A stretch of DNA of 64,000 bases, taken from Peptoclostridium sp. (GTDB lineage Bacteria; Bacillota; Clostridia; Peptostreptococcales; Peptostreptococcaceae). The stretch's first letter is position 1. Each line of letters opens with the position of its first letter. The stretch lies in NCBI RefSeq assembly GCF_009881055.1, contig NZ_WXFG01000029.1:62001-126000 (forward strand), in the 5' to 3' direction. Positions 42,957 to 51,780 of this stretch are shown piece by piece. The notes below the pieces were generated by a model that searched no databases, was not told the origin of the DNA, and saw only the letters and a program-made list of their open reading frames with translations. The position numbers were made by a program, and so were the translations under genes.

Positions 42957-43688
42957 ATGTTCTGTACAAATTGCGGCTCCAAACTGGAATCAGATTCGGT
43001 TTTCTGCAGCAGCTGCGGCGAAAAGGTTGTCGGAATAGCAGCCGGCGAAGAAATACAATCGCATGCCGAGTCTGCAGCAATAGCTTCCAGCAAACCCAAA
43101 GAAGCCAGCAACAATCTTGTGGGTTTTTCGCCGAAGATCAACGACCCTGCTTTTAAAAAATACCTGAAAAACTCAAACCAGTGGTCATTCTTTTTCTCCT
43201 TGGGACTTGCCGTCATAGCAATTGTGGGATTCTACATAGCTGGCGAGCTGGAGGCCGACGGCCTTTCAAATCCAGAATCGCTCTACATAGGCTGCGCTAT
43301 AGGAACAATGTTCATAACGATAGCCATTTTTCAGATTCTAGGCAGAAAGCGCAGCAAGACATGGGACGGCCAGGTCATCGACAAGACAGTGAAGAACAAA
43401 GCAAAGGAAGTCAAATCCGGAGGCGGCTCTTACATCAAACGCTATACCGAATTCACAGTTTTCGTAAGAAGCGACGGCGGCAAAAAGTACGTAATAAGCG
43501 TAGATGACGATGACACGCTCTATAACTATTTCAATGTCGGCGACAGGCTCAGGTATCATGGAGGCCTCAACAGCTACGAAAAATACGACAAAACGGGCGA
43601 TGATATAATATTCTGCGCCGCATGCTCCACTCTTTGCGACATAAAAGAAGACACCTGCTATCGCTGCAAGTGTCCTCTTCTCAAATAA
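42957..43688 (+). CDS. Zinc-ribbon membrane protein of unknown function
   Basis: About 243 residues. It begins with a double-CxxC zinc ribbon (CTNC and CSSC, residues 3-22), then a charged linker, two membrane helices (about 80-102 and 112-132), a cytoplasmic beta-rich domain (about 140-215), and a second four-cysteine cluster at the C-terminus (CAAC and CYRC). ATG at 42957 is chosen because GAAAGGATG precedes it and the protein then opens with the ribbon, as do others in this locus. It converges on a three-gene operon in which two proteins also carry zinc ribbons, so a shared task is possible. I do not recognise a family beyond the zinc ribbons. Confidence 0.75.
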   Translation: MFCTNCGSKLESDSVFCSSCGEKVVGIAAGEEIQSHAESAAIASSKPKEASNNLVGFSPKINDPAFKKYLKNSNQWSFFFSLGLAVIAIVGFYIAGELEADGLSNPESLYIGCAIGTMFITIAIFQILGRKRSKTWDGQVIDKTVKNKAKEVKSGGGSYIKRYTEFTVFVRSDGGKKYVISVDDDDTLYNYFNVGDRLRYHGGLNSYEKYDKTGDDIIFCAACSTLCDIKEDTCYRCKCPLLK

Positions 43689-43769
43689 ACCGCTATTAAA
43701 CCATTAATACTGGCGACAAAGATTCACACCTTACCGGTGGTGGAGCTTTGCCGCTTTTTCTTTTCCAGA

Positions 43770-44852
43770 TTATTTTCCTACAGGCTTGCCGCAGCTGCGG
43801 CAGAACTTGCCTCCCGGCGTCAGCGCAGTACCGCAGTATTTGCAGAATTTCGGGGCAGGCTTTGCTGCAGTCTCATCGCCTGCGCCATTGCCTATATTGA
43901 CCGTTTCAGACAAATCGGCCACTGCCGGCTCAGCCTTGACTGCAGCGCTTCCCGGATTGTCGCCAGGCGCTATGAGAGTCAAAACCGCTTCCTTAAGTTG
44001 GTTTTCATCAATGCTGGCCCAAGCCACACTTTCTCCGCCTTCTATACAGTACAGGTAGTCTCCCACTCTTAGGAATGCTGTGCTTAGAAGCTGCAACGAA
44101 TCCTGGTGGTAGAACATGCTGTTAATGCCGAGTATGCTTTTCTTTCCGCCGAGCATATCCAGCCAGCCTGACTTTTCATCCTGAAGAGTTATGGCATTTT
44201 TCTGGAGCTTTGCAATTCCCATATCCGCGAGTTCCCCCAGCCCCTTTTTCAAATCAAAGGGGCTTTTCATGTTGAATGCATTAAGGAAAAATGGTGTCAG
44301 CCAGCGCATGTCCCTGTTTTCCTGGGCGATGGCAAGCTCATTTTCCAGATCCCTTATTTCGATTGGCTCTGATCCCACAACATGCAAAATCAGGTTCTCA
44401 AGCTTTCTCCGCCTAATAACATCGAGCAGGCATGCAAGCGACAAAAGTCCATTGCGGCTTAGCGAAAGCGCCGTATTTGTCTTACAAACACCCGCTGCGC
44501 CTATTATATCTCGTACCAGTAATGATATTTCATCTGAAGTCACTGTCTTGAGGCGAATATCATTCCCTTCGGCACCGTAAAAAGCATAGTCATTCTCTCC
44601 AGTGAGTATTGTGGTGAAAAAGAAACTCTCATCCTGCAATATAGAGCTTAAAAACGATATATTATAAGGCTGAGCAAGCCGCCTGAGCAATTCTTGCCGG
44701 CCTTCCATAAGGTCTTTACCGCCTACAGATTTCTTTCCAGATGCTTTAGAAATATCCAAAAGCGACGACAGGCGGTTGGGCTCTATCCCCAACTGCTGGG
44801 CCGCTGCCAATGCAGCTTCCTTAGGTATTGTTACTGTCTCTTGTTTAAGCAT
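43770..44852 (-). CDS. Unknown protein with C-terminal zinc ribbon
   Basis: 360 residues, no signal peptide or membrane helix. The body (about 1-300) is mixed alpha/beta without a motif I recognise; the middle contains a winged-helix-like segment (LKKGLGELADMGIAKLQ). After an Ala/Pro linker the last 26 residues form a double-CxxC zinc ribbon (CKYC and CRSC). It starts 11 bp after the giant protein gene, with AGGAGC before the ATG, so it is the last gene of that operon. A cytoplasmic partner or regulator of the giant protein is plausible. The N-terminal half may be an adaptor domain; no function is claimed. Confidence 0.75.
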   Translation of the reverse strand: MLKQETVTIPKEAALAAAQQLGIEPNRLSSLLDISKASGKKSVGGKDLMEGRQELLRRLAQPYNISFLSSILQDESFFFTTILTGENDYAFYGAEGNDIRLKTVTSDEISLLVRDIIGAAGVCKTNTALSLSRNGLLSLACLLDVIRRRKLENLILHVVGSEPIEIRDLENELAIAQENRDMRWLTPFFLNAFNMKSPFDLKKGLGELADMGIAKLQKNAITLQDEKSGWLDMLGGKKSILGINSMFYHQDSLQLLSTAFLRVGDYLYCIEGGESVAWASIDENQLKEAVLTLIAPGDNPGSAAVKAEPAVADLSETVNIGNGAGDETAAKPAPKFCKYCGTALTPGGKFCRSCGKPVGK

Positions 44853-44863
44853 GCTTTCAGCTC

Positions 44864-47800
44864 CTATCTCTTGAATTTTGCTATGGATTCCATTATGGAA
44901 GAGCTCTGCTGCACAACGTCGTCCACCGAAGTTCCCATACCTTTCAGTATGCCCTCGGCCTGCGCCATAGTTATTCCGCCTTCCTTGCCCACCTGATCAA
45001 GCACTCTTATTGATTTGAGGAGCTTGTCGGATATGTGTATATTCTTGCCTGTTGCAGCCACCGCCTTGACCTGGCCTGCAATTTGGGCATCAAACTGCTT
45101 GACGAGCTGGCGAACGCCTTCGCCCTGGAGCGCCTCGGCCTCCATAAGAAGTTCCTCAGCTGCCTCGCTGGAGCCTCCCAGCTTCTGCGCATCCTCCCTG
45201 AGTTTATCTGCACGCTCAAACCACTCGTTCGACTTGTATTCCATAGTTCCCGTTACAGAGGTAATGTCTTCAAATTCCTTTACACCTTTGTTTCCCTTGT
45301 CGAGAATGTTTACAAGATCCCTGTCACCTCTTCCGTAGGCGTCCTTGCCTGTACGGTCTGTAACGGTATGGTCCATCTTCTCGGCAAATTTGGATATCTC
45401 CTTCTCGTCCACTATGTCCTTTCCGTCTAACTTCGGTAGCTCGCCCTTGTGGTGGGACTTGTAGAGCTCCTGTCTGTATACTCGCTCCACATCTTCCTTA
45501 GGAATGTCAATCCACTGGTTGGTCTTCTTGTCGAATATCCTGGCGGTTACGTCCTTGTCCATAGGCGCTCCCTTTATTCGCGCCGACTGAGGTATTACAT
45601 CGTCAGCCGTAGACGCACCTTTGAAATCAGCAGCAGTATGTTGGCTGACATCAACCTTCTTGGCTGTCACCGAAGCGTCGGCCGTTCTGGCACCAGCCCC
45701 TGTGTTTGTAGCTTCCACGAACTTGATTTCACTAGGATCCACTCCGTGTTCAAGCGCCAGCCGCTCCTTTGTATTCCTGAGTGCCGACTGTGTGAACTGC
45801 TCGTTTCTCATGTTGAAATTCCCGCGCAGCTCGTTTGCTCCCGGTCCGTCGAGACTGTTGAGCTTAGTCATTGCGTACTTGTCCTGCTGCACGGAGCGCA
45901 GCGCCTGATCGTAGGCGTCCTGAGCCTCCCTGGAGCCAGGATTGCTATTTAGCCTCTCCTGGGCGCGCCTTAGGTTGTCCACCTTCTGTTCGCCTATCTT
46001 CTGGCCCTTTCTGTAGAGCGCATCCCTTGCCGATTCGGCAGAATCCTTGCCACTTGTGGACTGCTTGTACTTGTCTATCTCTTTTCTCGCCTCATCCTTA
46101 GCCTCATCCATTTGTTTGTTCCATTTCTTCTCTGCAGCCTTGTAATCTTCCGGATTAGGACCGTCGGCCTTTTCTGCCGCCTTCGAAGCGTCGTCAGTCT
46201 TTTCACCTGCATTTTTTACAGAATCATCCGCCTTTTCTGCCGCCTTGGCCGCGTCATCAGCATTCTTAGTCGCAGCTTTAGCCGTGTCATCTGCTTTTCC
46301 TCCGGCAGCCTTGGCCGCGTCGTCCATCTGTTTTGTTGCTGATTTCACGGCATCATCGGCTGTGTTTGCGGCAGCCTTTGCCACGTCGTCAGCCTGATTG
46401 GATGCGGCTTTCACTGCATCGTCAAGCTGCTTGTTCGCAGCCTTTATGGCGCTTGCGGCGTTTGCCTTCTTCAGAGCCTTTGCCGCATCGTCAGCAGTAT
46501 TCGCGGTTTTCCCAAGCATCTTCTTCGCCAGATCATCTACATTCTGTCCGAAGAAATCAGATGCCTTTCCTGCCAGATTCGAAGCCCCTTCAATTGCGGC
46601 TTTGCCAATCCTGGTCTTAGATGCCATTTTTGTGGCATAAGAGCCCGCTTTTCCTGCGATATCTATGCCAAGTCCGGCAACCCTTCCTATTCCTTCGTCC
46701 ACAACCGTCTGCATGACGGAATTGCTTACCGCTTCCCTCCAGCTGTCCCCTCCGGCATCAACATAATCCTTAGTAGTATACACGGAACGCGCCGCCTCGA
46801 AGCCAATTTCCGACTTGCCTGCTGTCAGCATGCCAGCCAGAACCCTTAAAGCTATAGCCTTCCCACTTTCGCCTCTTGAAATCTCCTCCGAGCTCATGGC
46901 AATAGTATCCTTTGCATGCTCCCAATTTGAATATTCTCCAGGTATGCTTCCGTTGCCGGAGATCTCGCCTCTTGTATATTTACCATACGCGTCCCTTACT
47001 GACCTGTAGGCCTTCTCATCGAGGCCCTTGCCGCTGCTAATGTCACTCTGGATACGCTCTAGCCTTTCGGCCATCTGAGATGCAAGAGAGTCTCCGTCGC
47101 CTCCGGCTTCCCTTTGCAGCCTGTCCTTAAGATGCTGTATGCGGTCTAGCTTGCGCAGATACTCGGACTGTCCGTCAGTTCTGTTCTCCATGCGCTTTCT
47201 GTCCTGCGCCGAATTGGCAAGGCTTATCCTGTGCTCGTTGTGGGCACGCTCCACATCATCAAGGTCCAGCTCCGAGCCGTAGGAGCTTTCAAATTTTCCC
47301 GTAGCGGGATTTAACCTGTACAGCTCCTGGGAGCCACTCGGAGAAGTCACAACGAGCGTTCCATCGCTCGGGTCGTAGTCCATGCCTTCTCTTTTGATTC
47401 TGAAAAATCCTCCCGGACCATAAGGGCCGCCAAAGCCTCCCGCTGCCGCTGCTCCAGCGCCCACAAGTCCCGCCAGAGCTGAAGCCGCTCCAATAACGCC
47501 TGTTTCAAATTCGTCAGCACGCTCGTCCCACTCGTGCTCCCATGGATCAAGTATGCCTTCTAGCAAGCCTTCATCGTCGGAGCCTCCAGGACCTGTTTTT
47601 CCGTATACAGCTTCAGTCGACAGCTTATACATATAAGTGACGCTGCCGCTCCCGAAGGCAGATATTTCTATAAACAAGCGGCTGTTTTCGGTAGTGAGCT
47701 TGTCGTAAGGAGTCTCTCCGGTGCGGCTCTTGTTTTGCTTTACAGTATATACACCCTCTACCGACTGGCCCGGATCAAGGTTGTTTCCATAAAGAGTGGT

Positions 47801-49699
47801 TGACGTACCCTCCTGACCCTCTGTCGCAAAGAAGCCTTCATAAACAGTCTTCATGTCGCTCTCGCCGTCTAGCATCGCAGATATGTATGCCCTGCCCAGC
47901 ATGTATCCGGCCTGTGCCGTGAAATGATCCCCTTGCCATGTAATCCGTTTCTTGACCTGGATCTCGTTTTCACGCCCAAGCTCAATACGCTCGGGAGGCG
48001 GCGTCCAAGTGTACTCAGTTGCGCTATACTGTGAGCCTTCCTCGCCTCCCGAAGACTCGAATATTCGGCCATTTGCCACTTCGGTATGGAAATAGCTGTC
48101 GCCTTCATTGGGATTGTCTATAATCACATCGTCAAGCACCCACACAGTGCTTACCTTCTCAGTTGCACCAGATGGAGCATCCAGCATTATCTCCTTGACA
48201 CAAAGATGCATGACGCTGTCAATGCCTTCATCGCTGACTTCCCCATCGCTCCACGTTATCTGTGTCCCGCCCGCAAGCTTTGCCACCATGAAAAGTTGTC
48301 CGGGATCATAGCTGAATGCCTGCTGGCCGTACACACTGTATTCCGTGTCGGTTAGCAGACTCTCCCTTATATGTTCAAATGAGTCGAAAACCACAGGATA
48401 AGAGCTTTCGCTTCCCTTTATGTAAAAATTCGACGCTGCAACTCCGCTTTCGTAGTCAGAGCGGTTTATCACGTAGCCCGAATAGTCTCCCACGCTCCTT
48501 GCCATTATGGGGAGCCTGTTCTGGCTAAAAGAGCTGTCGTATGGCGACTCAGCGCCGAGAGCCCCTTCGTCATAAAAGAACGAAACGCGCCCCTTGAACT
48601 TGCTGCTCAAATAGCTGTAGTCATCCGTCTTGTTGTGCAGATCCTCAAGTGACGGCGACGATATCTCCAGGTCAATCGTAGTCTCCTTGCCGCCCTCAAT
48701 TATTATCTCTTGGCCATTTGGAACTATCCCATAATATGTACCGAAACTCATGCCCATAGGCTCAACCTTTGCGCCGTAGAAAGGCTTCTTTGCAATAGCA
48801 GCCTTAAGAGCCTCATAGTCGCCCTTTGCAACTCCGTAAGCCTCGTATGGGTCCATCCACTTGGGCTCGGCCTCTGCGACCTGAAGTGTTGGAGCCATGA
48901 CGCCCATGAGCAGCATGACAATCATCGCAGCGGCAGGTATCCGCCTTCCTCTGAACACCACTGCAACTACTATCGAGATTGCAAGCAGAATGCCGCCCAT
49001 CGTATAGCAAAGTCCCCCGCTTGTCAGGAGCGAAGAGGCTATCCCAAGAGCGAACCCTAGCATCATGCCTACCACGCAGTGGCCTGCCCTCGGCCTTGAA
49101 AGCCTACCCTTGCTAAACGAGCGCATGAACCCAACGAGAAATCCCCCCGGATTCCTGAGTGACCTTAGGCACGCCACCATGGCTGTCAGCCCGATTACGC
49201 TGTTTTCAAGGCTGGCATTGCCCGTTAGGAAGTTGTAAATGATCAGCGCGATTCCCGAACCCGCAACAAACAGGGCAAAGCCGCGCATATCCCTTATCGC
49301 AAAGGCAGGCCCCATTTTCATCTTCACTGATTTTGGAGCCTTCTTGCCCGTCAGCACCGGCATAAGCGCATTAGTCACAAACCACGCGAAAAACGCCTTG
49401 CCAATTATGCCTCCGACAGCTCCTAGAAGTCCCGCGTACATTCCGCCCTGAGCAAATAAAATAAGGCTCAGCGCAAACACAGCTCCCGAAGCCGGCATAT
49501 AAAGCTTAAGGTAGGAAAGCGCAAGCCACATAATTGATATTATAATCGTAGGCAGCAGGAGCTTGGGATTCTTAAAAAGAGCTCCTATTCCGCCAAGAGC
49601 CTGCTTCATGCTCGCAAGCAGGTAGCGAAGCGGCCCCAGCGTCGCCTCGTCTAGCGGCGGCGCGTTTTGACTCTTCGAAACAGAAAGTTCACTTTGCAT
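44864..49699 (-). CDS. Giant multi-domain membrane protein (1611 residues) of unknown function
   Basis: Visible parts in order: about seven hydrophobic helices (residues 35-270); a beta-rich region of about 440 residues with many aromatic and acidic residues (280-720), probably outside the cell; a Gly/Ala-rich hydrophobic stretch (about 730-760); a charged alpha-helical region (about 800-1060); an array of about nine 11-residue repeats of the form xADDAAKAAxx (about 1068-1177); and a helical C-terminal region with D/K-rich segments (1180-1611). No catalytic motif is recognised. It lies between two zinc-ribbon genes on one transcript. The mosaic order resembles secreted or surface polymorphic proteins, but no toxin domain can be named. 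The start has a weak site (AGGGATGGG); an alternative downstream start is possible. Confidence 0.8.
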   Translation of the reverse strand: MQSELSVSKSQNAPPLDEATLGPLRYLLASMKQALGGIGALFKNPKLLLPTIIISIMWLALSYLKLYMPASGAVFALSLILFAQGGMYAGLLGAVGGIIGKAFFAWFVTNALMPVLTGKKAPKSVKMKMGPAFAIRDMRGFALFVAGSGIALIIYNFLTGNASLENSVIGLTAMVACLRSLRNPGGFLVGFMRSFSKGRLSRPRAGHCVVGMMLGFALGIASSLLTSGGLCYTMGGILLAISIVVAVVFRGRRIPAAAMIVMLLMGVMAPTLQVAEAEPKWMDPYEAYGVAKGDYEALKAAIAKKPFYGAKVEPMGMSFGTYYGIVPNGQEIIIEGGKETTIDLEISSPSLEDLHNKTDDYSYLSSKFKGRVSFFYDEGALGAESPYDSSFSQNRLPIMARSVGDYSGYVINRSDYESGVAASNFYIKGSESSYPVVFDSFEHIRESLLTDTEYSVYGQQAFSYDPGQLFMVAKLAGGTQITWSDGEVSDEGIDSVMHLCVKEIMLDAPSGATEKVSTVWVLDDVIIDNPNEGDSYFHTEVANGRIFESSGGEEGSQYSATEYTWTPPPERIELGRENEIQVKKRITWQGDHFTAQAGYMLGRAYISAMLDGESDMKTVYEGFFATEGQEGTSTTLYGNNLDPGQSVEGVYTVKQNKSRTGETPYDKLTTENSRLFIEISAFGSGSVTYMYKLSTEAVYGKTGPGGSDDEGLLEGILDPWEHEWDERADEFETGVIGAASALAGLVGAGAAAAGGFGGPYGPGGFFRIKREGMDYDPSDGTLVVTSPSGSQELYRLNPATGKFESSYGSELDLDDVERAHNEHRISLANSAQDRKRMENRTDGQSEYLRKLDRIQHLKDRLQREAGGDGDSLASQMAERLERIQSDISSGKGLDEKAYRSVRDAYGKYTRGEISGNGSIPGEYSNWEHAKDTIAMSSEEISRGESGKAIALRVLAGMLTAGKSEIGFEAARSVYTTKDYVDAGGDSWREAVSNSVMQTVVDEGIGRVAGLGIDIAGKAGSYATKMASKTRIGKAAIEGASNLAGKASDFFGQNVDDLAKKMLGKTANTADDAAKALKKANAASAIKAANKQLDDAVKAASNQADDVAKAAANTADDAVKSATKQMDDAAKAAGGKADDTAKAATKNADDAAKAAEKADDSVKNAGEKTDDASKAAEKADGPNPEDYKAAEKKWNKQMDEAKDEARKEIDKYKQSTSGKDSAESARDALYRKGQKIGEQKVDNLRRAQERLNSNPGSREAQDAYDQALRSVQQDKYAMTKLNSLDGPGANELRGNFNMRNEQFTQSALRNTKERLALEHGVDPSEIKFVEATNTGAGARTADASVTAKKVDVSQHTAADFKGASTADDVIPQSARIKGAPMDKDVTARIFDKKTNQWIDIPKEDVERVYRQELYKSHHKGELPKLDGKDIVDEKEISKFAEKMDHTVTDRTGKDAYGRGDRDLVNILDKGNKGVKEFEDITSVTGTMEYKSNEWFERADKLREDAQKLGGSSEAAEELLMEAEALQGEGVRQLVKQFDAQIAGQVKAVAATGKNIHISDKLLKSIRVLDQVGKEGGITMAQAEGILKGMGTSVDDVVQQSSSIMESIAKFKR
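46169..46497 (-). repeat. 33-bp coding repeats encoding 11-residue amphipathic units
   Basis: Within the giant protein gene about nine units of 33 bp encode variants such as QADDVAKAAAN, TADDAVKSATK, QMDDAAKAAGG, KADDTAKAATK and NADDAAKAAEK. An 11-residue period is that of apolipoprotein, LEA-group-3 and synuclein-type helices, which bind membranes or form right-handed coiled coils. DNA of this type changes copy number easily. Confidence 0.85.
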
Positions 49700-49765
49700 A
49701 AATCATAACCCATCCCTTCACAGCGTTATTTCCAATATGTACATATGCTTAGTCCCAAAGCTTTT

Positions 49766-50557
49766 CTACAGTGTTGACTTGTATGTCACCTTGGCCTTCT
49801 TGCACTTGCCCAGAATGTGCTCGAGCACTGCTTCAAAATCCTCCCTCGAGGCGTACACCTGGTTATGCTCGAGATTCTCGTTTACGTATATGACATTGCG
49901 CTTTGCGTGCACCACTACCCCCTTTACCTTGGAAAACTTGGAGTAAGAGCTTTGCTTTGATCCCGCCAAAAGACCCGAAGCCGTAGCCTGAATATTACCA
50001 CCTGCAGCGCCTGCCAATACAGTAAGCATTGAAAGCACCTGGCTCCTTTCGAACTGCTTTTGCATCTGTATGTGCTTGACTCCGAAGTTGTCCATCTCGA
50101 ACACAACGCAGTACTTTCCACCATTGGCTATGGCTACTATAGGATACGCTATAACCATAAGTCCAGTAACTATGCCGGCTGTGTAAAGCGCCACCTTCAC
50201 AAACGCACCGAGAGCTTCCACCACTCCGTCCCCTATTGCCAAAGCACTTACCAGAAGCGCCGGAGCCAGGGCAGCAAGCATGAGCACCTTCCAGACCGTA
50301 ATCAGTATTGTCGGGTTTTTCCACATGTTCATGTCGTAGGCCCACCTTATGACTCCGTCAGCTCCCCTTGTAACACCGGGGCTAAGCTGCACCGGCTCCT
50401 GTCCTCCTAATGCCGCACCCTCATTTTCGACTTCAAACAGCTCCTGCTGCTCATCTTCTTGATCAATATTCGCCATATCTGCAACAACAGGTTCTCCGCA
50501 ATGCTCGCAGAACTGGCTCTCATCAGTGATCTGCTGGCCGCAATTACTACACTTCAT
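49766..50557 (-). CDS. Zinc-ribbon membrane protein, first gene of the giant-protein operon
   Basis: 263 residues. N-terminal double-CxxC zinc ribbon (CSNC and CEHC, residues 3-21), an acidic linker, two membrane helices (about 82-105 and 118-142), then a C-terminal beta-rich domain (about 150-263) that resembles a bacterial PH-like domain (YCVVFEMDNFGVKHIQM, KVKGVVVHAKRNVIYVN). GAAAGGAGCG precedes the ATG. It lies 66 bp upstream of the giant gene. A TATAAT at 50601-50596 is the likely -10 of the operon. The ribbon-helix-PH layout fits a small membrane-associated accessory protein; the ligand is unknown. Confidence 0.75.
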   Translation of the reverse strand: MKCSNCGQQITDESQFCEHCGEPVVADMANIDQEDEQQELFEVENEGAALGGQEPVQLSPGVTRGADGVIRWAYDMNMWKNPTILITVWKVLMLAALAPALLVSALAIGDGVVEALGAFVKVALYTAGIVTGLMVIAYPIVAIANGGKYCVVFEMDNFGVKHIQMQKQFERSQVLSMLTVLAGAAGGNIQATASGLLAGSKQSSYSKFSKVKGVVVHAKRNVIYVNENLEHNQVYASREDFEAVLEHILGKCKKAKVTYKSTL

Positions 50558-50664
50558 GTTATCGCTCCTTTCACTATGTAAATTGTATTTAAATAATTAT
50601 ATCATTTTTCAGAGGTAATATTTAGTAGCATTTGCCGGTAATTTTTGCCTGCCGCCAAGCCTTG

Positions 50665-50693
50665 TTGAACAAATCTGATCATTGGTATATAAT
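50665..50693 (+). promoter_or_regulatory. Promoter of the leader ORF and acidic-protein gene
   Basis: TTGAAC (50665-50670), 17 bp, TATAAT (50688-50693). It diverges from the zinc-ribbon/giant operon. Confidence 0.75.
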
Positions 50694-50740
50694 GGTTTTA
50701 CGGCAACAAAAAAACACCACCAAGACAGTCGGAGGTGTAA

Positions 50741-50770
50741 ATGATAACGCCTTTGCGGCGAAACTCTTAA
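50741..50770 (+). CDS. Possible nine-codon leader peptide
   Basis: ATG at 50741 follows GGAGGTG at ideal spacing and encodes MITPLRRNS, then stops; the next ribosome binding site (TTGGAGG) begins at the stop. A CACC/GGTG hairpin masks the first site and a small CGCC/GGCG hairpin lies in the ORF. The layout is that of a regulatory upstream ORF. Translation is not proven. Confidence 0.45.
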   Translation: MITPLRRNS

Positions 50771-50785
50771 TTGGAGGTAAATCAG

Positions 50786-51109
50786 ATGAAACCTGTTGAA
50801 ACTATAGTATCTGAACTTATTGACGAAATGGAAGGCCCTCTTAAGGATACAACCGAAGACGACTCAACAGTGGCTTCAAGCCAGGTAGATGAAAGACACT
50901 ATATATTCTTATCCACCCGCGATGCCTTCAACTGGATCAACCCAAAGGAAGACGTGCATTTCTACGTAAAGCTAGTACTAAGAGGCCCTGAAGGTGACAG
51001 AATCCTAGACACGGCTACCACAAAAAGCACTTCAAGAGAAGGACTTGAAAACGCAGTCCACTACCTTATCGACACGCACTTTGGCAAGGGCAAACCCAAG
51101 GACAAGTAG
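50786..51109 (+). CDS. Small acidic protein of unknown function
   Basis: 107 residues, no signal or membrane segment. N-terminal 40 residues are acidic (DEMEGPLKDTTEDDSTV); the rest is mixed alpha/beta with conserved-looking VHFYVKLVLRGPEGDRILDTATT. GGAGGTAAATCAG precedes the ATG. It stands alone between a leader ORF and a strong terminator, and I do not recognise the family. Being so short and compact, it may be a cytoplasmic binding or regulatory protein. Confidence 0.75.
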   Translation: MKPVETIVSELIDEMEGPLKDTTEDDSTVASSQVDERHYIFLSTRDAFNWINPKEDVHFYVKLVLRGPEGDRILDTATTKSTSREGLENAVHYLIDTHFGKGKPKDK

Positions 51110-51113
51110 ATGT

Positions 51114-51138
51114 AAAGGGGCTTTAAAGGCCCCTTTTT
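51114..51138 (+). terminator. Terminator of the acidic-protein gene
   Basis: AAAGGGGC (51114-51121) pairs with GCCCCTTT (51129-51136), 7-nt loop, then TTTTT. It starts 4 bp past the stop and faces the end of the DsbA-like gene. Confidence 0.88.
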
Positions 51139-51145
51139 CATGCAA

Positions 51146-51745
51146 CTATTCCCCAACCGCCAGAAAATCGCGCTTGAACCGTTCATAGTCCCTGACTCCT
51201 GTTAGCCTTGCTTTTTCGTTTACAATAAATGTTGGTATGCTCTCTATTTCATAAATCCTTGAAGCATTGTAAGCCTCTTCGAATCTCTGCTCATACATAC
51301 CCGAATCGATAGCCTTGTTCATGGAGTCGACATCCAAGCCTATGCCTTCAGCTATCCTGTCGATTTCATTCCTTTCTGCAATGTTTGTACCGTATTCGAA
51401 ATACGCCTTGAACATAGCCTTGGCATACTCGTCGTACTTGCCGTTTTCCTTTGCAAAATAGCCGCCCAGGTGGGCTCTTCTCGTATTGAACTTTCCATTT
51501 TTATTGATGAACTTTATACCGTACTTTTCACCCTGCTTCGACAGCATATCCAGAGCTTTCAACACATACTCCTTAGGATAGACGTCGAACAGATCCATTC
51601 CCTCAAGCGGCGCCTTAGGGTCCAGCTCAAAGGGCATCCATTCCGCTTCATATTCGATTCCGTCCTCCCTCAGCTTCTCCAGTAGACAAAGTCCCAGATA
51701 GCAATACGGGCAGGCGAAATCAGAAAACACTTTAACCTTAAGCAT
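51146..51745 (-). CDS. DsbA-family thioredoxin-fold oxidoreductase (FrnE-like)
   Basis: 199 residues. The redox motif CPYC is at residues 12-15 right after the first strand (VKVFSDFACPYCYLG), followed by a large helical insert and the cis-proline strand (ESIPTFIVNEK). FrnE-type members are cytoplasmic and act as thiol-disulfide exchangers or chaperones; there is no signal peptide. The ATG at 51745 follows GGAGGGGATG. It is the last gene of the ydbC, DUF429, DsbA-like group, 35 bp after its neighbour. Confidence 0.9.
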   Translation of the reverse strand: MLKVKVFSDFACPYCYLGLCLLEKLREDGIEYEAEWMPFELDPKAPLEGMDLFDVYPKEYVLKALDMLSKQGEKYGIKFINKNGKFNTRRAHLGGYFAKENGKYDEYAKAMFKAYFEYGTNIAERNEIDRIAEGIGLDVDSMNKAIDSGMYEQRFEEAYNASRIYEIESIPTFIVNEKARLTGVRDYERFKRDFLAVGE

Positions 51746-51780
51746 AACATCCCCTCCAGTCGTGTTCAGCTTTTTATGCA

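Noticed and set aside
43689..43769. Terminator between the convergent zinc-ribbon genes
   Set aside because: Only a 4-bp CACC/GGTG stem and a T-rich stretch on the plus strand; too weak to list as a feature.
46169..46497. CRISPR-like array of about 33-bp repeats
   Set aside because: The units are contiguous, degenerate and in frame with a coding sequence, so they encode 11-residue protein repeats; there are no unique spacers.
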